Positions 1 to 8,500 of a DNA stretch of 15,121 bases are shown here, piece after piece. This DNA comes from Planctomycetota bacterium. Lineage in GTDB: Bacteria > Planctomycetota > Planctomycetia > Pirellulales > Pirellulaceae. Under the pieces are notes generated by a model, which was not told where the DNA came from, made no database searches, and saw only the letters and a list, made by a program, of their open reading frames with translations. Location of the stretch: NCBI GenBank assembly GCA_019347795.1, contig JAHWKS010000022.1, forward strand, positions 1-15,121. The letters are read 5' to 3'. The first letter of the stretch is position 1; every line of letters begins with the position of its first letter. Made by a program: the position numbers and the translations under genes.

Positions 1-56
1 GAGTAATGGAGTAATGGAGTAATGGAGTAATGGAGTAATGGAGTAATGGAGTAATT
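1..56. repeat. 8-bp tandem repeat, seven copies
   Basis: Seven head-to-tail copies of the unit GAGTAATG fill this stretch; the last copy ends in T instead of G. The array starts at base 1, so it may continue outside the window. The unit length is not a multiple of three and no credible reading frame uses it. A diverged inverted version (GAGTGATG read on the minus strand) lies at 103-118, so the two could fold into a long imperfect stem. Between them is a compact 9-bp hairpin (67-75 with 79-87, loop 76-78, one G-T pair). No spacers are present, so this is not CRISPR. Confidence 0.9.
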
Positions 57-102
57 GGGTGTGAGCCTTGGAAACCGAGTTTCCGAGATTTTCCCAACCC
101 TC

Positions 103-118
103 CATCACTCCATCACTC
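103..118 (-). repeat. Two inverted, diverged copies of the 8-bp repeat
   Basis: Read on the minus strand this is two copies of GAGTGATG, one base different from the GAGTAATG unit of the array at 1-56 and in the opposite orientation. The unit contains TGA in the frame of the leftward phosphoribosyltransferase gene, so the first copy supplies that gene's stop codon at 113-115. Confidence 0.7.
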
Positions 119-640
119 CCCGCTCCCGAGGTCGTTCTCTTCCAGCACGCCGATGAACGGCAGGTTGCGGTGCTCGTCGCGGTAATCCAGGCCGTAGCCG
201 ATCACGAACTCATTGGGGATGTCGAAGGCGGCGAAGTCCGGCTCGATCGGCGCCTCCTTCCGCTCCGCCTTCCGCAAGAGCACCGCCGTGCAGATCGACC
301 TGGCGCCTTTCCGCCGCAGATGCTCCACGATCGCCATCAATGTATGGCCCGTGTCGAAGATATCGTCCAACAACAGCACCTCCCGGCCGGCGACGTCGGG
401 GGTCAGGTCGGAGTTCACCACCAGCTCGCTGCGGGTCGTCTCTCCGCGATAGCTGCTGGCCTGCACCACGCCCACGCGCATCGGCATCTTCAAGAGGCGG
501 ATCAGGTCGGCAAGCAGCATCACGCTGCCGGTCATCACGCCCACGATGGTGATGGGGGAGTCGCCGAAGCGATCTTCGACGAACTTCGCCATCCGCTCGA
601 CGCCCTGGCGAACGTCGTTTTGGGAAAGGAGCACGCGCAC
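113..640 (-). CDS. hpt: Hypoxanthine phosphoribosyltransferase (HPRT)
   Basis: This 175-residue cytoplasmic enzyme of purine salvage should transfer phosphoribose from PRPP to hypoxanthine or guanine, giving IMP or GMP. The PRPP-binding signature VLLLDDIFDTGHTL is at about residues 88-101. The pyrophosphate-loop motif GVMTGS is at 34-39, a flexible-loop segment (SSYRGETT) is at 62-69, and the purine-pocket stretch FVIGYGLDYRDEHRNLPFIG is at about 145-164. Length is normal for bacterial HPRT (170-190 residues). The start is GTG at 640: it has a GGAGG ribosome site 7 bases upstream (648-652) and no in-frame ATG lies further up. The C-terminus ends inside an inverted copy of the 8-bp repeat, which provides the TGA stop. 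The gene is divergent from the DUF1549/DUF1553 block and not functionally linked to it. Family assignment is firm; substrate preference (hypoxanthine, guanine or xanthine) is not resolved. Confidence 0.93.
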   Translation of the reverse strand: MRVLLSQNDVRQGVERMAKFVEDRFGDSPITIVGVMTGSVMLLADLIRLLKMPMRVGVVQASSYRGETTRSELVVNSDLTPDVAGREVLLLDDIFDTGHTLMAIVEHLRRKGARSICTAVLLRKAERKEAPIEPDFAAFDIPNEFVIGYGLDYRDEHRNLPFIGVLEENDLGSGE

Positions 641-670
641 CGGCGAGCCTCCGCGTGATCTGCGTAGCCG

Positions 671-700
671 TTGATGGAAGGGTGGCCGTTGTTTTACAAT
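671..700 (+). promoter_or_regulatory. Candidate sigma-70-type promoter for the PSCyt/DUF1501 block
   Basis: TTGATG (671-676) and TACAAT (695-700) are separated by 18 bases in the divergent gap between hpt and the first exported-protein gene. Both hexamers are close to the consensus. A transcript starting near 707 would give about a 40-base leader before ATG 747 and would exclude the TTG at 705 as start. This is judged by eye only; planctomycete promoters are poorly characterised. Confidence 0.35.
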
Positions 701-746
701 ATCTTTGCCCTTCCTGCTCTATCCCTCCCTCCGGCCGGCCTGCCCG

Positions 747-3700
747 ATGTCGCCCCGCTCGTTCACTTTTGCCGGCGCCGCGCTCGGCGCTTTTGCGTTC
801 CTCGCCTCGGGTCTGCGGGGCGAGGAGGCTGGGAAGCCGTATTCGCAGATCGTCGCCGAGGATGCGCCGGTCGCCTGGTGGCGCTTTGAGGGAGAGCATT
901 CGCCGCATGTCAGCGGCGCGGGCGACTCGCTGGAGGCGGCGATTGTCGGCGAGGTCAATGCATCCCAGCCCGGTCCGCGGCCTTCAGCCTTCCCGCTCTT
1001 CCCGGACGAGAACCAGGCGATCCACATTCCGCGCGGCGGCGGGTATCTGCGGGTGAGCGATCTTGGCGAGGCGAGCGTTCTCGATTTCGATGCAGGCGAG
1101 TCGATCACGCTGGAGGCGTGGGTGGCCCCGGATGCGGCGTTCTCCGGCGGATACGCCTACGTCGTCGGCAAGGGACGCACCGACGCCGCCAAGATGAACC
1201 AGAACTACGCGCTGCGGCTGCACGGAAAGGGAAGCGGGGCGGCGGTGACGTTTCTCTTTCGCAGCCGCGGCGAGGACGGCGACTGGCATCGCTGGACCTC
1301 CGAGGCGACGTTTCCCGTCGGCGACGGCTGGCATCACGTCGCGGTGACGTACGCGTTCGGCAAAGCCGATAGCCTCCGCGGCTACATCGATGGCGAAGCG
1401 GTCAAAGGCAAATGGGACATGGGAGGCGCCACCGATCGCGCGCCGGTGATCGACGATGACGAGTTGTGGATCGGCTCGGCCATGGGGGGGCAGCCCGGCA
1501 GCACGTTCCGCGGCGGGATCGATGAAGTGGCGGTCTATCGCGAGGCGCTCTCCGCCGAGCGCATTCGTTCCCGCTATCGCTACGCATCGTCGATGCCGGA
1601 AGTCGATCTGGCGAACGTTCCGAGCGACGGCGTGCTGGTGGAGCTCTTCGAAGGCCTGCCGGATAAGAAGTCGTGGGACTTTCGTCCGCCGCAGTTCGCG
1701 GACAGCTACATCGCTCCGGCGTTCGGTTTTCCGGCGACGCCGCACAAGTACACTTCGACGGGGGTGATCGCCGATCGCAGCAATCCCTACCTGATCCGCG
1801 CCACCGGCTACGTCACGATCCCCGCTGGGCGGCAGCGGTTGCTGGTGCGAGGGAGAAACGCGGCCCGCGTGTATCTGGACGGAAAGAAGATCATCGAGTC
1901 GCCGTTTTACAACATCCCCATGAACGGCCACGGCACGGTCTGGGAGCTGGATGCGAGCCTGGCGCCGAACATCCGCGCCTTGCGGCGGGGCGATCAGCAA
2001 GCTGTGGCGGAGATCGAAGGCGACGGCAAGCGGCGCCTGGTGCAAATGGAGATGATTGTCGGCGGACAGAAGCGCCGGCCGGAGTTGGGGGATGCTTGCG
2101 TCGCAATCGCCCCGCCCGAGGGCGACTTTCACGTGCTCAGCCCGACGTCAGAGATTCCGTTCACCGAGCGAGGATGGACGGCGTTCCGCGACTCGCAGGC
2201 GAGCTGGCTGAGCGACTTCAACACACAGCGTCGCCGGGAAGCCAGCCGCGAAGAATCGAAGTATTGGGAATGGCGCCATGAGCTGGCGCGCGAGGAGATG
2301 CCCCATACGTCCGCGCCGCAGGCCCCGGCGAATCCCGAGGGATATCCGGTTCACAACGAGATCGACCGCTGGATTAACGTCCAGCTAGCGGCCGCGGGCG
2401 AGCAGCCGAATCCATTGATTAACGATCTGGCGTTCCTCCGCCGCGCCTCGCTGGATGTGATCGGGCTGATTCCCTCCCCCGCCCAGATCAAGGCGTTTCT
2501 GGCCGATCCGCCCGAGTCGCGACGCAAGCTGGCGATCGACCGGCTGCTGGCCAATCCCTCCTGGGCCGATCACTGGATGGGCTATTGGCAGGACGTGCTG
2601 GCCGAGAACCCCAATATCGTGAACCCCACGCTCAACAACACGGGACCGTTCCGCGTGTGGCTGCACGAGTCGTTCTCCGACAATAAGCCGATGGACCGCT
2701 TCGTCACCGAACTGGTGATGATGGAGGGGAGCGAGTACTTCGGCGGCCCGGCCGGCTTCGGCATGGCGACGCAGAACGACGCCCCCATGGCGGCCAAGGC
2801 CCATGTCCTCGGACAGGCATTCTTGGGTTTGGAGATGCGCTGCGCCCGCTGCCATGACGCGCCGTTCCACGAGTTTCACCAGGCAGACCTGTTCAGCGTC
2901 GCCGCGATGCTGCGCCGCGATCCACAGCCGGTTCCCGAAACGAGCAGCGTCCCGGTGGCGGAGGGAGAGGAAGGATCGCTGCTGGTAAGCGTTACCCTCG
3001 ACCCCGGCTCGAAGGTAGCGCCGAAGTGGCCGTTTCCCGAGATTATTTCCGAGGACTTTCCCGACGGCGTCTTGCGCCGCGATGGCGATTCGCGAGAGCG
3101 GCTGGCGGCGCTTATCACCTCGCCGCGAAATGCGCGGTTTCCGCAGGTGATCGCCAACCGGCTCTGGCGCCGCTATCTGGGCCGGGGAATCGTCGAGCCG
3201 GTCGATGACTGGGAGAGCGATTCTCCCTCGCATCCGGAACTTCTGGATTGGCTGGCGCGGGAGTTCGTCACGCACGATTACGACCTGAAACACGTCGCGC
3301 GGCTGATCTTGAATTCCCACGTTTATCAGCGACAAGCGGTATCGCCCGAAAGCATCGACACGGCGCAGCCGTACCTCTTCGCGGGACCGGTGCGGCGACG
3401 GATGACGGCCGAGCAGTTGGTCGATTCGCTGTTCCGCGCCAGCGGCAAGTCCTTCGATGCCGGTCCGATGAGTGTGGACATCGATTCCTCCCGGGCCTAC
3501 ACCGCTTCGCTCAACCTGGGGGAGCCGACGCGCTCGTGGATGTTCGCCTCGCTCTCCAATGAGCGGGACCGCCCCAGTCTCGCGCTCCCCTTCATCCAGC
3601 CGTTCGTGGAGGTGCTGGAGACATTCGGCTGGCGCGGCTCGCGGCAGGACCCGCTCACGGTACGCAGCGACGACGCCACCGTGCTTCAGCCCGGCGTGCT

Positions 3701-4112
3701 GGCGAACGGCGCCTTGGGACGCCGAGTCACGCGGCTCTCGGAAGACAGCGGCTTCACGGCGATGGCGCTGGAGGAGCAGCCGGTGGAGGAGTTGGTCGAT
3801 GGCGTCTATCGCCGCATCCTGACCCGGGATCCGACCGCCGACGAACGGGCGATGTTTGTCGGGCTGCTCGAGGCCGGCTACGATAAGCGAAAGACGGGAG
3901 CGCCGCCGGCCGAGCCCCGGAAGCTGCCGCGGGAACTGGTCGGCTGGTCAAACCACCTCAGCCGTGAGGCGAACGAGATTAAGCGCGAGTTAGAACAGGC
4001 TGTTCGCGAAGGCGATCCTCCCACCGCCCGCCTCACGCCGGCGTGGCGAGAGCGGATGGAAGACATGGTCTGGACGCTGACGAACTCCCCGGAGTTTCTG
4101 TTTGTGCCGTAA
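747..4112 (+). CDS. Exported LamG/PA14-like/DUF1549/DUF1553 protein
   Basis: Secreted multidomain protein of 1121 residues from ATG 747. Residues 1-25 look like a Sec signal peptide (MSPRSFTFAGAALGAFAFLA, then SGLRG). A LamG/concanavalin-A-like domain covers about 38-278, with typical segments such as GWHHVAVTYAF and RGGIDEVAVYREALSAERI. A PA14-like beta-rich region covers about 295-440 (ATGYVTIPAGRQRLLVRGRN, then YLDGKKI). DUF1549 (PSCyt2) covers about 535-722 and contains one haem-type motif, CARCH, at 699-703. DUF1553 (PSD1) covers about 770-1117. The usual N-terminal cytochrome domain PSCyt1 is absent and carbohydrate-binding-type domains take its place. A TTG at 705 would extend the frame by 14 residues, but the signal peptide begins at ATG 747. 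The stop overlaps the ATG of the DUF1501 gene (TAATG), implying coupled translation. The family is planctomycete-typical and has no established reaction; a surface role with binding to polysaccharide is inference. Confidence 0.9.
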   Translation: MSPRSFTFAGAALGAFAFLASGLRGEEAGKPYSQIVAEDAPVAWWRFEGEHSPHVSGAGDSLEAAIVGEVNASQPGPRPSAFPLFPDENQAIHIPRGGGYLRVSDLGEASVLDFDAGESITLEAWVAPDAAFSGGYAYVVGKGRTDAAKMNQNYALRLHGKGSGAAVTFLFRSRGEDGDWHRWTSEATFPVGDGWHHVAVTYAFGKADSLRGYIDGEAVKGKWDMGGATDRAPVIDDDELWIGSAMGGQPGSTFRGGIDEVAVYREALSAERIRSRYRYASSMPEVDLANVPSDGVLVELFEGLPDKKSWDFRPPQFADSYIAPAFGFPATPHKYTSTGVIADRSNPYLIRATGYVTIPAGRQRLLVRGRNAARVYLDGKKIIESPFYNIPMNGHGTVWELDASLAPNIRALRRGDQQAVAEIEGDGKRRLVQMEMIVGGQKRRPELGDACVAIAPPEGDFHVLSPTSEIPFTERGWTAFRDSQASWLSDFNTQRRREASREESKYWEWRHELAREEMPHTSAPQAPANPEGYPVHNEIDRWINVQLAAAGEQPNPLINDLAFLRRASLDVIGLIPSPAQIKAFLADPPESRRKLAIDRLLANPSWADHWMGYWQDVLAENPNIVNPTLNNTGPFRVWLHESFSDNKPMDRFVTELVMMEGSEYFGGPAGFGMATQNDAPMAAKAHVLGQAFLGLEMRCARCHDAPFHEFHQADLFSVAAMLRRDPQPVPETSSVPVAEGEEGSLLVSVTLDPGSKVAPKWPFPEIISEDFPDGVLRRDGDSRERLAALITSPRNARFPQVIANRLWRRYLGRGIVEPVDDWESDSPSHPELLDWLAREFVTHDYDLKHVARLILNSHVYQRQAVSPESIDTAQPYLFAGPVRRRMTAEQLVDSLFRASGKSFDAGPMSVDIDSSRAYTASLNLGEPTRSWMFASLSNERDRPSLALPFIQPFVEVLETFGWRGSRQDPLTVRSDDATVLQPGVLANGALGRRVTRLSEDSGFTAMALEEQPVEELVDGVYRRILTRDPTADERAMFVGLLEAGYDKRKTGAPPAEPRKLPRELVGWSNHLSREANEIKRELEQAVREGDPPTARLTPAWRERMEDMVWTLTNSPEFLFVP

Positions 4113-5443
4113 TGAGGTTTAAACCACTGCCGATGATGCATGATCCAATCACTCGTCGCGACTTTGTCGCGCAAGCGAGTTTGACCGCGGGCGCCGCCGG
4201 CTTATCCACCTTTCTGCCGCGGAGCTCCATTGCAGCCGAGGTCAGCCCCCTCCCGCCCGGCCGGGCGGAGCATTGCATCTTCGTTTGGCTCGGGGGTGGA
4301 GCGTGCCATATCGATACTTGGGATCCGAAGCGGGTCGGGGACCCGCAGGCGAGGAAGCCGGGGTCGGCTTACCCGGCCATGGACACGGCGATTCCCGGCA
4401 TCCAGGTGTGCGAGTATCTGCCGCGGTGCGCCGATGTGCTGGACCGCTTTGTGCTGCTGCGGACGGTGCACCATGAGGTGATCGACGAGCATGCCGCGGC
4501 CACCAATTGCATGCACACCGGCCGGCCGACCAGCGGCACGATCGTGTATCCTTCGATCGGCTCGATCGTGGCGCACCAGCGCGGCGCCGCGCAGGAAAAT
4601 GCTCCGGCGTACGTGCTGATCGGCTATCCGAATGTGACCCGCGGTCCCGGGTTCCTCGGCCCGGAGGCGGGATACATCTACCTGACCGACACTGAGTCGG
4701 GACCCGCGGGACTTTCACATCCGCCCGAGGTGAGCGAACAGCGCCAGTCGCGGCGAGAGCATCTGCTGGCGGCGGTGCGCGAGCAGTACCTCGCCCGTAA
4801 TCCGGGCGGCCAAGGCATCCGCAACTACGACTCGACGTTGAGCGAGGCGCTGCGTCTGTCCGGCCCTGACTTCCTCCGGGTCTTCAATCTCCAGGAAGAG
4901 CCGGCCGACCTGCGGGAGTCGTACGGCGGCGAGTTCGGGCAGCGGTGCCTCCTCTCGCGGCGGCTCTTGGAAGCGGGGGTGCGGTTCATCGAGGTCTCGC
5001 ACAACTTGAACTTCGTTAATGGTACCGGCTGGGACACGCACAACCAGGGGCAGCTCAACCAGCACCTCTTGATCAAAGAGCTGGACGCCGCCCTCGCGAC
5101 GCTGGTCCTGGACCTGGAGCGGCGTCAAATGCTCGACAAAACGCTGGTGGTGGTCGCCTCCGAGTTCGGCCGGCCGGCGGGCTTCGACGGCGGCGGCGGC
5201 CGCGGCCACCACTCCAAGTCGTTCACTGTGGCCCTGGCCGGCGGCGGGCTGAAGACCGGCCAGGCGATCGGGACCACCGACGAATTGGGAATGGCGATCG
5301 CCGACCGGCCGATCTCCGTCCCCGACCTGCACGCCACGATCCATCACGCCCTGGGCATCGACCCGTCCGAAGAGCTCTATGCCGGCGACCGCCCCGTCCC
5401 GATCACCGACGGCGGAACGCCCGTCCACGAAGCGTTCGCGTGA
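4112..5443 (+). CDS. DUF1501 family protein with Tat signal (first copy)
   Basis: This 443-residue DUF1501 protein belongs to the alkaline phosphatase/sulfatase-like superfamily. A twin-arginine export signal is visible at residues 13-42 (ITRRDFVAQASLTAGAAGL), so it is probably exported folded. Candidate metal-site segments are GGGACHIDTWDPK (about 61-73; D68, D71), GWDTHNQG (306-313; D308, H310), SEFGR (350-354) and GRGHHSKSF (363-371). Length fits the family (about 430-480). ATG 4112 overlaps the stop of the upstream gene in TAATG; the paired ATGs at 4133 and 4136 lie closer to the twin-arginine motif and are reasonable alternatives. DUF1501 genes regularly follow DUF1549/DUF1553 genes in planctomycetes, which suggests the two products act together. 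Substrate and reaction are unknown. Confidence 0.9.
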   Translation: MRFKPLPMMHDPITRRDFVAQASLTAGAAGLSTFLPRSSIAAEVSPLPPGRAEHCIFVWLGGGACHIDTWDPKRVGDPQARKPGSAYPAMDTAIPGIQVCEYLPRCADVLDRFVLLRTVHHEVIDEHAAATNCMHTGRPTSGTIVYPSIGSIVAHQRGAAQENAPAYVLIGYPNVTRGPGFLGPEAGYIYLTDTESGPAGLSHPPEVSEQRQSRREHLLAAVREQYLARNPGGQGIRNYDSTLSEALRLSGPDFLRVFNLQEEPADLRESYGGEFGQRCLLSRRLLEAGVRFIEVSHNLNFVNGTGWDTHNQGQLNQHLLIKELDAALATLVLDLERRQMLDKTLVVVASEFGRPAGFDGGGGRGHHSKSFTVALAGGGLKTGQAIGTTDELGMAIADRPISVPDLHATIHHALGIDPSEELYAGDRPVPITDGGTPVHEAFA

Positions 5444-5453
5444 CCAGCCGGAT

Positions 5454-5527
5454 GGGGTCGGGGAGGTTTTTCGGCCGGATGAGTCGTCACATCGCAAGAT
5501 CCATGACCGAAAAACCACCCCGACCCC
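5454..5527. repeat. 21-bp inverted repeat (REP/BIME-like) over the start of the next gene
   Basis: The left arm 5454-5474 and right arm 5507-5527 are reverse complements at 20 of 21 positions; the single mismatch is A5464 against A5517. The loop is 32 bases (5475-5506). The left arm begins GGGGTCGGGG and ends GGTTTTTCGG. It includes the only good Shine-Dalgarno-like run (5461-5466), and the loop and right arm hold the candidate start codons ATG 5479 and ATG 5503. In RNA this would be a very stable hairpin that could hide the ribosome site. Two short GC-rich arms in inverted pairing resemble REP/BIME elements mobilised by RAYT-type transposases; that identity is inferred from appearance only. 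Confidence 0.8.
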
Positions 5528-8500
5528 CTGCAGTTGGTTGTCCCCGTCTCTTGTCGATCGTCCTGTTGTTTATCGCAGCGACCACGGCGCGCGGCGTCGC
5601 TGCGGAGCCGGCCAAAGTGCGCTTCGAGCGCGATGTGCAGCCGATCTTCAGCGCGAAGTGCTTGACCTGCCACGGCGCCGCGGAGAAGCGGGGCGGGGTG
5701 GGGCTGAGCGATCGGGAGGCGGCGCTGGCGGAGCTCCACTCGGGGCTGTACGCCATTGTTCCCGGGAAGCCGGAGGAAAGCGAGCTGCTGCGGCGAGTCG
5801 CCTCGGAGGATCCTTCCGAGCGAATGCCTGCCAAGGGCGAGCCGCTCACCGCCGCCGAAGTCGCCGTGGTTCGCCGCTGGATCGAGCAGGGCGCCGAGTG
5901 GCCGCCGCACTGGGCGTATCGACTGCTGGAGCGGCCGGCGATTCCCGATCCGGCCAACCTGGCATACGCCGAGTGGGCGCAAACGCCGATTGACCTGTTC
6001 ATCCTCGCGCGGCTGGAAGAACTGGGCCTGCAGCCCTCGCCGCCGGCCGATCACCGGACGTTTCTGCGGCGGGTGACCTTCGACTTGCTCGGTTTGCCTC
6101 CCACGCCGGAAGAGATGGAGGCGTTTCTCGCGGATGACTCGCCGCAGGCGCACCAGCGGGCGATCGACCGGCTGCTCGCCAGTCCGCACTTCGGCGAGCG
6201 CTGGGCGCGGCACTGGATGGACGTGGTTCATTACGCCGAGACGCACGGGCACGATCAGGACCGCCCTCGCCCGCACGCCTGGCCGTACCGCGATTACTTG
6301 ATCCGCTCGTTCAACGAGGACAAGCCGTACGGGCGGTTTGTGGAAGAACAGGTGGCGGGCGATGCGCTTTATCCCGGCGACCCGCAGGCGATCATCGCCA
6401 CCGGGTTTCTCGCGACCGGGCCGTGGGATGAAAGCTCGCTCCGCGACATCCGCGAGGACACGATCGACCGCGAGATCGCCCGTTACCTCGATCGCGACGA
6501 CATCGTGCACACGGTGATGGCCACATTCAACAGCGCCACCGTCCACTGCGCCCGCTGCCACGACCACAAGTTCGATCCGATCGCGCACGAGGAATACTAC
6601 GGCCTGCAAGCGGTCTTCGCCGGGACCGGTAAGGGCAATCGACCATTGGACGCCGACCCGCAAGTCGCGAAGCGGCGGAAGGCGCTCCAGGAGAAGATCG
6701 CCGCATTGCCCGCGCTGCGGGAAAACGTGGATCCTCGGCTTCTCGCTCCCGAGGTGCAGGAGGAAATCGCCGCCTGGGAGGCGAAACTCGCCAACGCCGC
6801 GTCGCCGTGGGTGGTCCTTGAGCCGGAGACTTACAGTGCGGAGAAGGGAAGCACGCTGACGAAGCAATCCGACGGCTCGCTCCTGGCCGGCGGCGAGCGG
6901 CCGGAAACGGAGATCTACACGATTACGGCCTCCGCCCCGATCGAAAACATTACGGGTGTGCGACTGGAGGTCCTCACCGATCCCTCGCTTCCGCACCAAG
7001 GGCCGGGCCGGCAGGACAACGGGAACCTGCACCTCAATGAATTCACCTTCGCGGTCAACTCATCGCCGGCAGACCTGGTGAACCCCAAGGCCGACTTCGA
7101 CCAGCAAGAATGGACCGCCGCCATGGCGATCGACGGCAAACCGGCCACAGCCTGGGGCGTCTATCCCGAAGTGGGGAAACCGCATCAAGCGGTCTTCGAG
7201 TTGCGAGAGGCGATCGCCGTCGAGGGCGACGCTACACTCACCTTTCGACTCGAGCAAACGCACGGCGGCGGCCACCTCATCGGCCGGCCGCGGCTCTCCA
7301 TCACTTCGGCGAAAGCGCCGTTGCCGCTGGACGTGAACTCGCTTCCCGACGAGATTGCGGAGGTGTTGAGAACGCCTCCCCGAGAACGCGACAACCAGCA
7401 ACGGGCGAGTCTTGCGGCTCACTATCTTCACGAAAAATGGACGGCGGAGCTTGCTTCACTCCCGCCGCAACAGTTGGTTTATTGCGGCTCGAACGACTTC
7501 CAACCCGATGGAAGTTTTCGTCCGGCCGCCGCGCCCCGCCCCATTCACATCCTCCATCGCGGCGACGTGCGGCAGCCCGGGGAGGAGGCGCAGCCGGGCT
7601 CGCTCTCCTTCATCGACAACTTCGGCGGCGCCTTTGATCTGGACAACCCAAGCGACGAAGGCGCCCGACGCGCAGCGCTGGCTCGCTGGCTCTCCGATTC
7701 GCGGAACGTGCTCACCTGGCGGTCGATCGTCAATCGCCTCTGGAGCTACCACTTCGGTCGCGGCCTGGTAGACACCCCCAACGACTTCGGCCGCATGGGC
7801 GCCACGCCCACGCACCCGGACCTATTGGACTGGCTGGCGGTGGAGCTGCTCGAAAGCGGCGGCTCGCTCAAGCACATCCACCGCCTGATTGTCACTAGCG
7901 CTGTTTACCAGCAGTCGTCGAATGCGGAATGCGGATTGCGGAATGCGGAATTATTCTTTTCCATTCCGCATTCCGCACTCCGCACTCCGCATTCGTTCGA
8001 CTCGGACAACCGCTACTTATGGCGGATGAACCGCACACGCCTCGACGCCGAGTCGATCCGCGACGCCGCGCTGTCGGTCAGCGGTATGCTCGACCGCACG
8101 ATGGGCGGACCGTCGGTCAAGCAGTTCATCCAGACCCCGGGCGTGCATGTGACGCCGAACGTCGATTACCGCAACTTCGACGTGGACGATCCGGCGAACC
8201 ATCGCCGCAGCGTGTACCGCTTCATCTTCCGCACGCTTCCCGACCCGTTCATGGAAACGCTCGACTGCCCCGACGCCTCGCAACTGGCCGCCAAGCGCAA
8301 CGAGTCGGTGACCGCCCTTCAGGCGCTGGCGATGCTCAATAACTCCTTCATGGTCCGCCAAAGCGAACGCCTCGCCGAGCGGCTGAGAAACGAGCGACCT
8401 GAATTGCTAGAGCAGATCGAGCGGCTGTACGAGCTGGTGCTGAACCGGCAACCGACGGAGACGGAGTTATCCGCATTCGCGGAGCACGCCGGAGCATACG

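Noticed and set aside
1..56. Possible CRISPR array
   Set aside because: The 8-bp units are contiguous with no spacers and no cas genes are present.
67..87. Intrinsic terminator for hpt
   Set aside because: The 9-bp hairpin is real, but on the hpt strand it is not followed by a T tract.
210..908. Minus-strand frame of 232 codons over hpt and the divergent gap
   Set aside because: It is out of frame with the clear HPRT motifs and very Arg-rich.
984..3335. Two long minus-strand frames opposite the LamG/DUF1549 gene
   Set aside because: They are antisense shadows without recognisable motifs; the plus-strand gene has signal peptide, LamG and CXXCH motifs throughout.
4330..4346. Perfect 7-bp hairpin in the first DUF1501 gene
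   Set aside because: It encodes an ordinary stretch of the protein (KRVGDPQ), and short GC palindromes are expected by chance at this GC content.
5377..7032. Long open frame of 551 codons on the minus strand
   Set aside because: It is antisense to the PSCyt1/DUF1549/DUF1553 gene, Arg/Pro/His-rich with no domain, and typical of GC-rich shadow frames.
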